From positions 3,784,834 to 3,848,833 of the forward strand of contig CM070561.1 in assembly GCA_036346405.1 (NCBI GenBank): DNA of 64,000 nt, in the 5' to 3' direction. Origin of the DNA: Phyllostachys edulis (lineage: Eukaryota > Streptophyta > Magnoliopsida > Poales > Poaceae). Position numbers and translations under genes: made by a program. The notes under the pieces are model-generated. The model was given only the letters and a program-made list of their open reading frames with translations, was not told the origin of the DNA and made no database searches. This document shows, piece by piece, positions 1-9,879 of the stretch (positions are counted from its first letter, which is position 1; every line of letters starts with the position of its first letter).

Positions 1-240
1 ATATTTTATTCTGAGTGCCCTGGATGACATGCAAGTACCGGGACCAAAGTAAGACCGATGCGATACTCTTTCCATGGGATTGTCTGGGATCTTGACCAAA
101 CCAATTGGTCAAGTTTCTCTTCCTTTAACATTTGGTTCACCAAGTAATTTCGGAGACGAGAAAATCTCCTTTGATGTGGTCGATTTCGATCTGACATATA
201 ACGCCATACTCGGACGACCAACTTTGGCAAAATTCTAATG
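1..240 (+). pseudogene. gypsy aspartic protease domain, 3' part (copy A)
   Basis: Read in + frames, bases 2-50 encode a SALDDMQVPGPK-like stretch. Bases about 98-236 encode the protease C-terminal half, with the TFGSPSNF and NAILGRPTLAKF motifs typical of plant Tat retropepsins. The catalytic DGG motif lies just left of the window edge; in copy B it is at 24387. A frameshift separates the two readable parts. The enzyme would cut the Gag-Pol polyprotein during particle maturation. As it stands this copy cannot be translated through. Confidence 0.8.
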
Positions 241-479
241 GCTACTCATTATGGATATCAATGTATTAAGATGCGGGTCCCAAAGGAGTAATTACAATCC
301 ATTGTGACAAGAAGATGGCGCATACTGCGATAGTCGATCCTTGAGATGGTAGGACAAATACCAACTCGAGAAGAAAGTCGACCTTCGACTAGCAAGTGAA
401 GCCTAAAAAGCTGCACCAAAGCGAGCGACAAAGTCAAAGAGGTTCCTCGGGCGCAGGGAGCCCTCAAGATCGTTAGCAT

Positions 480-1790
480 CGGGATACTTCCGACCCCAAA
501 TAGGAAGACACCCTCATCACCTTCCTCAGAGCTAGCGCAGATGTATTCGCGTGGCAAGCATCCAGTGCCGGAGTCCCTGGGAGGTGATCGAGCACGAGTT
601 AGCCTTACGGCCGACAAAGTACCGTAAAACAAAAATTGCGGAGATTTGCCTGATCGGCGAGATGCTATTAAATTAGAATTGGATAAGCTACTTAAGCGGG
701 CTTTATAAGAGGTCAACCATCCGAATGGTTGGCTAACCTGTAATGGTTAGAAAGTCAAGCGGCAAATGGGCGTATGTGCGAGAACTTTCTTGATCTTAAT
801 AAAGCTTGTCCAAAAACGATTTTCCTTTACCTCGTGTCGATCGGTTGGTTGACTCTCTGCGGGTTGTGAAATGTTAAGTTTTTAGATGCATATTGCGGAT
901 ATCACAGTTAATATGTGTCTAGGCGATGAAGAAAAGACGCATTTATTACACCATTTGGTATATTTTGCTATGTCAAAATGCCATTTGGTCTAAAAAATGC
1001 CGCGCTTCTTTTCAACGCTTGATGCGAACAACTTTTTCATCTCAATTAGGCGAAATCTAGAAGCCTATGTTGATGACTTAGTTGTCAAAAGCATCAAGAA
1101 ACTTAATCATATTACCGACCTACAAGAAACATTCGACAATCTCGAGAAAACATCGCTAAAACTTAATCACGAGAAGTGTGTGTTTGGAATCTCTTGAAAT
1201 TGCTTGGATTCCTAGTATCTATACGAGGAATTGAAGCGAATCAAAAGATAAAAGCCATTTTACAAATCGCCCTCAACTACGGAAAGAAGTCGAGAAACTC
1301 CTTTGGGTGCATGGCGGCTCTAAGTCGTTTCATCGCACATTGGGAGAAAAGGGACTACCTTTCTTTAAACTTCTAAGGAGACACGAAAGTTTTGAGTGGT
1401 CGAATGAGAACAAGCGCTACCTTTGAGGATGTCAAGAGGTACCTTCTGAGTGCTCCTATTCGGTCTCTCCGAGGCGTAAGAAACGCTCTTGGTTTACCTA
1501 GTGCCGCCACGCCACAGGCGATCAGCGATCTTGGTTGTAGAAGCGTGAAAATGTACAGCGACCGGTTTACTACGTAAGTGAAGTTTTACACGGACCTAAG
1601 GGCGTTACCCTCGGGTCCAAAAGCTTCAGTATGCCCTCCTCATGTCTTGAGAAGCTGCGGCATTATTTTCAGCGCACAAACTAGGCAGTCTTGTCGAGTT
1701 TCCCTTAGGGCGATCCTCGAGAATAGGGAAACGGCGGGGCGCATGGCAAAATGGTCGGTCGAACTTGGGGAGTTCGACATCCATTCGTGT
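480..1790 (+). pseudogene. gypsy reverse transcriptase and RNase H domains (copy A)
   Basis: The RT catalytic box YVDDLVVKS is at 1066-1092. It is preceded by the SIRRNLEA segment and followed by KCVFGIS and GFLVSIRGIEAN, the usual fingers-to-thumb order of plant gypsy RT. The GCMAALSRFIA segment near 1305-1340 and the tail near 1560-1790 belong to the connection and RNase H region. Reading frame changes occur repeatedly (for example near 1197 and 1376). The collinear region of copy B (24900-26240) has different indels, so some of these breaks may be consensus errors. In a living element the protein copies the genomic RNA into cDNA. Confidence 0.85.
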
Positions 1791-1849
1791 CGAACGGCCG
1801 TTAAATCCAGATCTTGGCGGACTTTGTCGCGAATGGACAAATCTGAACA

Positions 1850-2240
1850 TTCAGGATCCCGATCTGATTCCCACGACCGATGGGCGATGTACTGACGGGT
1901 CGCTTACTTTAAGTGGCTCGAAATTGGGGGGGTGGTCTGGTATCTCCTACCGGGAGACCTTAAAGTATGCCATACAATTAAACTTTCGGGCCACTAATAA
2001 TGTGGCGAGAATCTGAAGGTTTGCTAGTCGGTATCTGAGCGTGGCGCTCTCGATTCGCCGACTACTCGTGAGAGGAGACTCTCAACTAGTCGTGAATCAA
2101 GTCGGTAAAAGTACCGGTGCTCTAACCCGACAATGTCTCGGTACTTATCGAATACGTAAGCTAGAAAAGCATTTTTTAGGTTTGAGGCACAATTCATCCC
2201 TCAAAGGATAATTTCCTCATGGACCGACTTGCTCGAATAG
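1850..2240 (+). pseudogene. additional (archaeal-like) RNase H domain of Tat element (copy A)
   Basis: Frames here give TDGSLTLSGSKLGG followed by ETLKYAIQLNFRATNNVA and, after a shift, an LLVRGDSQLVVNQVGK segment. DGSL and RGDSQLV are the two conserved acidic blocks of the second RNase H that Tat retrotransposons are known to carry between the RT-linked RNase H and integrase. The domain trims RNA-DNA hybrids during reverse transcription. Frameshifts near 2016 and 2040 break it. The same domain in element X was the target of the copy B insertion. Confidence 0.75.
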
Positions 2241-2479
2241 CTTCTTCGGATCTGAAGTACCAAAAGGAGTCTTCTTGGAACAACTCGAAGCCTTCTCGGT
2301 CGAAGAGCGAGACACCTCCTATTGAGACGGCCTCTCTAGAATACGAGGATACATGGATGGCGCCCATCTATGATTATCTTCGAAGGGTTACATGCGAAAG
2401 GCGATCTCGAGGCGGATCGCTTATCGAAAAGCCAAAATGTATACTTTGGTGAAGGAGTTCTCTATAAATGAGGTACTCA

Positions 2480-3549
2480 AGGGGTGCTCATGCGATGCAT
2501 TCCGCAGAGCGAAGGATTAACACTCCTTCACGACATACATGGTGGCATTTGTGGAAATCATGCTTCCTCTGAGCGTTGGTCGGCAAGGCTTTTCGACAAG
2601 GTTTTCTCGCCAATGACCCTATCGATGCTAAAGAGTTGGTTAAAAAGTGTGTCGATGCGGTTTCATAGCGAGCAAATACACCAACCATTTCGGGCATTAC
2701 AAACAATACCTCTATCTTGGCCTTTTGCAACCTAGGGTCTTGATATCACGGGACCGTTTCCTAAAGCTCCGGGAGGTTTGAGTTCCTTTTGTGGCTATTG
2801 ATCGTTCACAAAATGGATTGAAGCCGAACTGTATTTGATCGATAACAACGAGCAAAGACAAAGCGGTTTATGATGAGATGCGTAATTACGAGATAATGGT
2901 AAGCAATTTTCGGCGCAAAATTTCAGGAATTTTGCGACGAGTTGAGTACCAAGTTATGTTATGTACATGGCCCATCCCGAGTAATGGGGCAATCGAGCGT
3001 GCAAGCGGCCAAATAATGAGAGGAATTAAAACTCGAGTCTTGACCGGCTCATCAAGCGCTCGGGGGCTTGGGTACAAGAATTACCCTCTGTATTATGGGC
3101 AGTTCGTACAACTACCAGTCGGGCTATAGGAGAAACACCTTTCTTTTTAGTCTTCGGTGCTGAAGCTATGCTTCCTCCGGAACTAAAGATACGGTCAACA
3201 CAGTCGAAACATTCACGGACTCCAACCAGGAACAAATTGAGCGAGATGATATTAATCTACTTGAAGAAAGGAGAAACCAGCCCTAATTAGTTCGGCAATC
3301 TACCAACAAGCCTGCGAAGATACTACGATCGTGAAGGTTCAACCTCGCATGACCTTGTTTGTAGGTGACTTGGTATTGAGGCTTTGCCAATCCAAGTCTA
3401 ATCGGAACAAACTTTCTCCCAAGTGGGAAGGTCCTTACGATGGTGAAGTTACTCGTCGAGGATCGATACGATTGGCAATGGAAGACGGCGAGTTCTCTCG
3501 AATTCTTGGAACATCGACCCGATTCACGCAAGTTCTATGTGTAACTTGA
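2480..3549 (+). pseudogene. gypsy integrase with C-terminal GPY/F module (copy A)
   Basis: The segment begins with HDIHGGICGNHAS, the zinc-binding HHCC region, and continues to a catalytic-core stretch reading SNGAIERASGQIMRGIKTR near 2985-3040. The end, about 3340-3549, contains VGDLVLRLCQSKSNR and KWEGPY, the GPY/F motif at the integrase C terminus. A stop codon at 3547-3549 matches the expected end of pol. Several shifts interrupt the frame between 2735 and 3330. Integrase would join the cDNA to chromosomal target sites with a 5-bp duplication, which is what is seen around copy B. Confidence 0.82.
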
Positions 3550-4554
3550 CCATTAGGACAATAAAGAATCGGGTTTTTCTATCTCTATTGTCTTACTTTT
3601 GAGTAGTGCTTTCATTATTTTTCGACTATGTTTTAAACACCCAGTTTTCTTTACACTGGTCAGAAGGCAGATAACATCACCTAGTCGAAGCCTCTCCTCT
3701 CTGCATGTGGTCCTGCCCACTAGAAGGAGTTTCTAGTGTCGACTCGTTACTCGCTTTTATGGCCAACACAAAGAACTCGGGTTTTATTTAGTCGAAATAT
3801 TTTTGAAGGCCAACTCTTTTCACCTTAGTTTATTTCTTCAGTTAATTTGAAAAATACTCTAAGAAGAGCGCACTTTCTCAGATTTGCTTAACCGTCTTGG
3901 GTGTACTCGTTTCATCTCAAGCTGGTGGGAGGAAGAGACACATCTAGTCGAAGCCTCTCTCTCTCTGCGTGGTCACCTCCTTTGGAAGGAGCTTCCTAGC
4001 TTTGTTCGATTTCCTACTCTTGCTACCGGGACGCAGACTTATCGAGTCCACGGAGAAGGACGAGTAAATATTTTAAAGTCCTCTAGGCGTTTGCTTAACT
4101 CAAGTTGCCGTTCTCGATTTGATTAAACTAGTCGGAGATGTTAACATTACCTAGTCGAAGCTCTCTCTCTCTCTGACGTGGTCACGCCCACTAGAAGGAA
4201 CTTCCTAGTGTCAACTCGTTACCACCCTTTCGACCGATGCATGACAATTGAGACCCAAAACTACAAGTTAAACAAACCTCTCATTTTTGAAACCCTTTCT
4301 CAGACTATTTACTTAGTTTGTCTAAACAAACTCAAACAAATAGTCGAGGGCTAGGATAATTTGATTTCAATTCTTAGTCTTTATTTTGTTAATTATCTTT
4401 TGAGTTACTAACTACTCGACAAGATGATTTGTAGAGACAAAACTATTTACTTAGTTTTCACAAACTAAGCAAATAGTCGGGGCTAGGATAAAGTCATTAC
4501 ATTTGACTTCATTTCTTAGTCTTTAAATTCGTTAATTATCTTTTGAGTTACTAA
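3550..4554 (+). repeat. post-pol non-coding region with internal direct repeats (copy A)
   Basis: No pol coding is seen here. A roughly 75-bp unit beginning CTAGTCGAAGC and carrying the CCCACTAGAAGGA motif occurs three times, near 3680, 3938 and 4152. Further on, a ~140-bp unit ending ACTACTCGACAAGATG is tandemly duplicated (about 4305-4434 and 4441-4577). Each of those units holds an inverted repeat around ACTATTTACTTAG. The second unit overlaps the stop codon of the antisense gene, so the antisense 3' end has been duplicated. The same structures occur in copy B at about 28060-28945. Confidence 0.7.
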
Positions 4555-5923
4555 CTACTCGACAAGATGATTTGCAGGAACAAGATGGATTACATCAACA
4601 AAAGTATTTTTCACAAGTTCATTACAGACTACTCGAAGAGGGAGAGCCCAATGCATCTCCTCTGAAACTTTCCTACTAAGCGATTGCATCTCCTCCATCG
4701 ACGTCTTCCTTCGCTTCAGAGCGCTTGAAGTCGGCCAGTGGTTGCACATTAAGGTTGGGGTCATGAGCTTTAAGTTTTGCTAATGCATAACTTCTGCAGT
4801 TTCGACCGCCTCCTTTATCGATTGACTTGGTTGGCCTTGAGTGGTCACGGATCTTGCAAAATCGACTTGATCCCCAATGGTACTTGTGTGAGCAGCTATT
4901 GTATCATCTTGAGGAGTCTTTCCCTCACTATGTAGCTCACCAAGCACATTGTTCGAGGCGTGATGTTTCCTTGAAGTTTAATCTTCATTGCTTCCATCTC
5001 TGTTGGGTACAAGTCGAAGCCTCATGAGCTTTTTGTTTCGACCACTTGCTGAAGAAATAAGATTGGTCAAACAAAAATAAACTCCTAGAGGAAAAAAAAA
5101 CAAAAATAATCACGGGTAAAAGAATTTCTTACCCACTAGTTGAGAATCAACTTCTTGACCTCTTCATTATGGGAAGCAACGGTCTCAGCATACTTTTTCT
5201 CCCATGATACAATATCCTCTACATTCTTCTTTGCAATAAGGACGGTTTGGTTATAAATCATGGCTTTATCCGCGATTTCAGTCTCAAGTTCTCTCAATTT
5301 AACGTCCATTGCTAGAAAGGAAGTGGAAGTGAGAAAAGGGAAATAACTCGTAAAGGACTGCGGGTAAAGAATTACTTACTTGATATTCGAGTTCTCAGCG
5401 TCTCAAGGTTTTGATCTTTATTTTTGGACATACGAGTAAGCTCGTGAATAACTGAAGTTTTCTCTCTAACTTCATTCTAGAGCTTTTTCGTCTTGTTTTC
5501 TTTTTCTGAAAAGAAGCAAGAGTTAGGTAAAGATCAAAGATATAAGCAGTCTTAAGTTCAGCACTTACTGTTTAATTTTTCTTGTGACTTCATGGTTGCA
5601 GAGTTAGCTTCTTTAAGCTTTTTCCGGAGGTCTAATACCTCTTCCCGAAACTTTTTCGACTCCTCTTTTTCATAATCGAGCGAGTCGGCTAAGGTCTTGG
5701 CGTCACTGTTTAACCTGCAAAGGATAACAGTGGACATGAGCATGGGTCAATCGATTGTAAGTTCTTCTACAACCATTGACCTAGTCGTAAGTTCTTCACG
5801 ACAAAGCCATCGGTCATAAGTCTTTTACGACCATTACCTAGTCGTGAGTTTTTCCATGACAAATCCGTAAGCACTATATAAGTAGTCAAATCCAAGGTGA
5901 CTATGAATAGCGATTGACTTACC
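4555..5923 (-). pseudogene. antisense spliced coiled-coil gene of Tat element (copy A)
   Basis: On the minus strand, exons with canonical GT-AG borders can be placed: an exon ending at 5923 (donor GTAAGTCAATCG), then 5714-5569, 5505-5380, 5311-5133, and 5048 to a TAG stop at 4555-4557. Donors read GTAAGTGC, GTAAGTAAT and GTAAGAAAT; acceptors end TTTGCAG, TTTTCAG, TTTCTAG and TTCTTCAG. The exons encode charged, heptad-like sequence such as YEKEESKKFREEV, LRKKLKEANSATM and MDVKLRELETEIADK, so a long coiled coil is likely. One in-frame TAG lies in the 5505-5380 exon, in both copies. Antisense extra ORFs between pol and the 3' LTR are known in Tat elements; their function is unknown. The start exon is not resolved. 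Confidence 0.7.
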
Positions 5924-6260
5924 ACCTCTCTACGCTGTTCTGAGTTCCTCTTTGTGTCCGTTAGAAATTCAGGTTTTGCGTTTACATCTCAAGCGAAATT
6001 ACTTCCTTGGTTAGATCTTTTCAACCAAAGGAAATGATAATCGGAAAGTTCCTTCTTCCGATCACTATACTCGACCACCTTGTGATCGTAGAAATGCTTA
6101 CGACCACTTGATAGTCGTAAGCAATTTTCTTGACCAAGCACATTTCGGTCAAAGTAGTATACAATCGAAGAGTTTTTCCTTCGATTATTTTCTCTGATCC
6201 TCTCATGATCGTAAGACCATCTAGAACCCTTTACCAAGTAAGTTGCTTTCACTTGAAGCC
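5924..6260. promoter_or_regulatory. region upstream of antisense gene, rich in GTCGTAAG/CTACGAC motifs (copy A)
   Basis: Between the antisense gene and the 3' LTR, GTCGTAAG, GATCGTAG and CTTACGACC motifs recur (for example near 6070-6125 and 6195-6215). They also appear in the first antisense intron near 5758-5870. They share their core with the hairpin array in the adjoining LTR. From position alone this could be a control region for the antisense transcript; nothing in the sequence proves it. No other gene is seen. Confidence 0.4.
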
Positions 6261-6270
6261 GGGGGCTGAA
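6261..6270 (+). other. polypurine tract (copy A)
   Basis: GGGGGCTGAA directly precedes the 3' LTR. The equivalent in copy B is GGGGGCTAGA at 30641-30650. It is the expected primer for plus-strand DNA synthesis. Confidence 0.65.
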
Positions 6271-7019
6271 TGGCGAGGATATAATAATCCTCATTTTACC
6301 TTTTATCTATAATTTTTATTATAGGTAAATATGGCGTCATGTGAACCACTGAGTGTACCCCTTAATGTTATGAAGGAAGAACCAAATGGATGGTCGTAAG
6401 TTCTTCTCGACCACCCCCATAGTCGTAAGTTATGCTACGACTATCCCATAGTCGTAAGTCTTGCTGTTACGACTACCTCATAATCGTAGATTCCTCTCAC
6501 GACTAGGTCAACCACGACCACCTTATAATCAAATGAACACTGCTGAGACAAGTGGGTCTTATTGATTAAGGATTCAAACGATCATCATCTGTTTGTTATT
6601 CTACTGAGAATAATGGCACGTAATACTCTATTATCTACGGTATATAGCTATTGAAGCGGCGTGGAGGAATTAATACACGGTAATTACTACCAACATGTGC
6701 TCGTTCTGAGGAGATGATGGTAGCCGCTTTACGGAGTAACTGCCGCTCCTTCACGTACTATAAAGGCGGCAACTAGAGAAAGGGAGAGGATCGAGGCATC
6801 GGGAATACAAGCACTATCTATAATAGTCTTAGTTTTTCCCCTGATTGTTCAGTATACACTCAATACCATACACACACACAGGAGTAGGGTTGTTATTCTC
6901 TCCGGAGAAGGCCCGAACCTGTATAAAAATTCCCGTGTCAATCTCTCTGCATAATTCTATTCTAGGAGACCCCCCGAATCAAACAATCTTTACGTAAGTT
7001 CGGTTCTAAAACACCGACA
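6271..7019 (+). repeat. 3' LTR of Tat gypsy copy A (749 bp)
   Basis: It starts TGGCGAGGATATAATAATCC and ends ACACCGACA. It matches the copy B LTRs at 21158-21882 and 30651-31381. A TATAAA box at 6759-6764 sits about 20 bases before the ACTAGAGAAAGGGAG stretch, so U3/R transcription starts are likely near there. The U3 part holds a hairpin array at 6392-6507. Confidence 0.92.
6392..6507. repeat. LTR hairpin array, GTCGTAAG...CTACGAC units
   Basis: Four consecutive ~28-bp units have the form AGTCGTAAGTTNTGCTACGACTA, in which AGTCGTA pairs with TACGACT around a short loop. The array is present in all three LTR copies (also about 21278-21388 and 30772-30886), so it belongs to the family and was not created at this site. 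Confidence 0.8.
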
Positions 7020-8005
7020 TAAACCTTCGTATTTTGCCACATTGTTTGGTACATGAAAGTTTAGCTGAATGACGTATTTGATGGGTTCTCCAGTAGGGGA
7101 TATTAAGACAACTCCAGCTCCCAAGCCTTTGAGCATCAAGGAACCGTCAAAATACATCGTCCACTCGTCATGGTGTTCGTAGTCGGGCCCTTGGGTGGGT
7201 TCAGGATTTGTCCACTCGGCAATGAATTCTGCTATTGCCTAGGACTTGATTTCTGTTCGTGAGATGAAATGGAGGTCGAACACCCCAAGCTCGACCGCCC
7301 ATTTGCTATTTGTCCTGATGATTCCCTGTTTTCGAGAGCTTGACCAAGGGGATATCCGGTTGGTACGACCACTTTGTGGGCCTGAAAGTAATACCTTAGT
7401 TTCCTTGAAGCCATAAGGAAACCATAGAGCAACTTTTGTACCTGCGGATATCGTTCCTTTGGTCCATGCAAGACTTCGCTTACATAATATACTGGTCGTT
7501 GAACGTTATGACATTCTGTGACCAATACACCACTGACTGTTTGTGGCATTGCAGCCACGTAATTTAGCAATGTTTCTCCTGATCTTGGAGAAACTAAGAT
7601 TGGGGCATTCGTAAGGTACTTCTTAAGTTTTTTTAAAGGCATCGTTTGCCTCTTTAGTCCACTCGAAACTTCTATGCTTCCAAAGAAGTTTGAAGAAAGG
7701 GAGTCCTTTGTCACCTAACCATGCTGTGAAACGACTTAGCACTGCCATACAGCCGGTTAGCTTTTGGACTTCCTTTTTTGTGGTCAGAGGGCGCATATGA
7801 TCGATGGCTGTAATATTTGCTGGGTTTGCTTCAATCCCTCTAGCCGAAACTAGGAATCGAAGAAACTTTTTCGAAAAAACTCCAAACACACACTTCTCTA
7901 GATTTAACTTAAGGTTATGCCTTCTTAAGTTATTGAAAGTTTCGTGTAGGTTGGAAATATGGTCACCAGCGTTGATGCTTTTCACAACCAAGTCATCAGC
8001 GTAGG
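7020..8005 (-). pseudogene. Tat gypsy element X: RT C-terminus, RNase H and start of second RNase H (first copy)
   Basis: On the minus strand the piece starts inside the RT YADD box (RC of 7992-8003), then KCVFGVFSKKF, FLVSARGIEANPA and TGCMAVLSRFTAW, and the RNase H segment with RPVYYVSEVLHGPKERYPQ. It ends in the second RNase H near NNVA at 7020. Both ends are insertion breakpoints: the gypsy LTR on the left (TAAAC) and the copia LTR on the right (GTAGG). Bases 7232-7991 are nearly open, so it is cleaner than its duplicate at 31382-32341. Confidence 0.88.
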
Positions 8006-9856
8006 TGTAAGACCAAGAGGTTTTTGGTCATAATATTTGATGATGAACACATTGACAATAAGCTAGACTTAGTCTCAGTACTTAATGATGAATACTTTGT
8101 CTCTGGAACTTGTTTGTGCTCTTCAACAGACTTGCATTTGAGTTCTGTCAGTTTTTGTTGAAAATCAGTTCTTGTCAGGATTATCGGTAGTACCGGCTTT
8201 GTACATCTTGGAACTACGAAGCGCGGTATGACTGCGGGTGTCTGTGGTAGTACCGCAGTCTTGTTTTCGAACGTGTTTTAGCTCGAATCATTAGATCGAT
8301 CCGGGCGTCCATGTGGCAAAAAGGGCTTTGTTACGAAGTTTTTGAGCTTTTTTCGTGTTGCGGATAATACGGCGCTATTTTCATGGAACTACGCTGCGGT
8401 AATCTATGAGTAGTTTCTGGTACCGCAAGTCATTTTCTCTGAGTGCGTTTTGCTCGGTTCGTTAGATCTTGATCTAACGGCGATATTGAGATGAAAGTTC
8501 GGACCGTCCGAGCGTCTCAAGAATCTGAGCCCTTGATATGAAATCGGCAACAATTATTGTTGTAATGTTGGACCGTCGAGGCGAAAGCTTTGTGAGTCGT
8601 TGATTTGAAATCAACGGTTGATATTCACGGGAGCGTTCGGACCTTGAACGATAAATGCTTTGAGGTTCGTGAGAAGTTTTGCAAAACAATCATACCGCAT
8701 TGATGAGCCGCGGTAGTACTGTGTTGTCGGTGGTACGGTGTGTTAATAAGCGGTAATACCGCACTTAGTTTTCGAAGAAAGCTTCGACAGTGATTAAATG
8801 AAAATCGGATGATCTGAGTCTTGGGCGGAATGGCCAAGCAAGCGGTATAGCGCACTTTGAACGTCGGTAATACCGCACAAAGGTATGACCGCAATGTTTG
8901 CGATATGGAAATTCAGAGAGCATGTTTTTGGAAGATCTTGAGATTTCCCAATGGCGGTAGTTCCGCAGTGCTTTGAGTGGTATGACCGCATGTTCGGTAG
9001 TACCGGACGTACAATGGCGGTAGTACCTATTGTGATACGGAAAGTTGTCGCTTTGAGGAATTGGTCATGATTTGTTGTTTTCGTAAGTTTTATCTTGTTG
9101 CATGATGCATGATAGTGTTCATTGGTGTGTGTGTGTGCTAATGGATGGTCAAGTTGGAGAACTTGTGCCAAGAATTGGTTTCTCTAATCTTTGCATGTGC
9201 AGGTTGAGGCGTGAGGACGAACTACGTTCGGTGATGGGATTGACTTCGGACTAAGATGGAAATCTGAGGTCTTGGAAGTCGCGGATATCAAGAGGTGGTT
9301 TGGATCACGCTAGAAACGTGGAAGACAAAGGTGGATCACGTTGGAGCTACGGGAATGTGTCACGGAGGCTTCTGACGTGGAAGAGTTTGATTTGGAAAGG
9401 TTTGAGTTGTTTTGGTAAAACACTGTGTTGGAAAGGGTTTGGCTCCTTGATTTTCTGGGAGATTGGTTTCAGTATTAAGTGATTGATCTGGATTGAACTT
9501 TGCCTATAAAAGAGGCGAGTGGTGCGCCTTGCGTAGGGTTTTTAGACATGAGTTTTAGATGTTTTTGAGATCGTAGCTTCTGCTATTGCTGCGATTTAGA
9601 TGTCCTTGAATTGGGGCTTTGAGGGTGCTTCTTGAGCACTTTGTAGACACAAATCAAGTTTGATATATAAAGTTCAGATTCGTTCTACTTTGATTCTTGA
9701 TTTGGTGTTCTTCTGTCTTGAGGTGGTCTCGGTTGTGAAGCTCTTCAAGTGTCAACAGAGAAGTTCTGAAATTCTTGCACACAAGAAGAAGTTGAAATTA
9801 GGGGTCAATTATTTGCAATCATTCAACCCCCCTTCGATTGCCATTACTATCCTACA
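8006..9856 (+). repeat. 5' LTR of Sirevirus-like element copy A (1851 bp)
   Basis: It starts TGTAAGACCAAGAGG and ends ATCCTACA. A TATAAAAG box is at 9505-9512. U3 contains many GCGGTANTACCGC-type palindromes between about 8185 and 9030. It matches the LTRs at 32342-34196 and 40708-42604. Confidence 0.92.
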
Positions 9857-9858
9857 AG

Positions 9859-9873
9859 TGGTATCAAAGCGAG
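9859..9873 (+). other. primer binding site (initiator tRNA-Met type)
   Basis: TGGTATCAAAGCGAG follows the 5' LTR after two bases. It matches the 3' end complement of initiator tRNA-Met except for A in place of G in CAGAG. Confidence 0.85.
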
Positions 9874-9879
9874 GTTGCA

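Larger units (their letters stand above)
1..7019 (+). mobile_element. Ty3/gypsy LTR retrotransposon, Tat lineage, copy A (5' part outside window)
   Basis: The window opens inside the protease domain and runs through reverse transcriptase, RNase H, a second RNase H, integrase, a 2.7-kb non-pol region and the 3' LTR ending in ACACCGACA at 7019. The domain order RT-RH-INT places it in Ty3/gypsy. The second RNase H and an antisense gene downstream of pol are known traits of the Tat lineage. The 3' flank begins TAAAC, the same five bases that flank the related complete element at 21158-31381. The whole stretch matches that element collinearly. Coding frames are broken by many small indels, some probably assembly error. 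Confidence 0.9.

Noticed and set aside
9857..9875. tRNA gene suggested by TGGTATCAAAGC
   Set aside because: It is a primer binding site beside an LTR; there is no cloverleaf around it.
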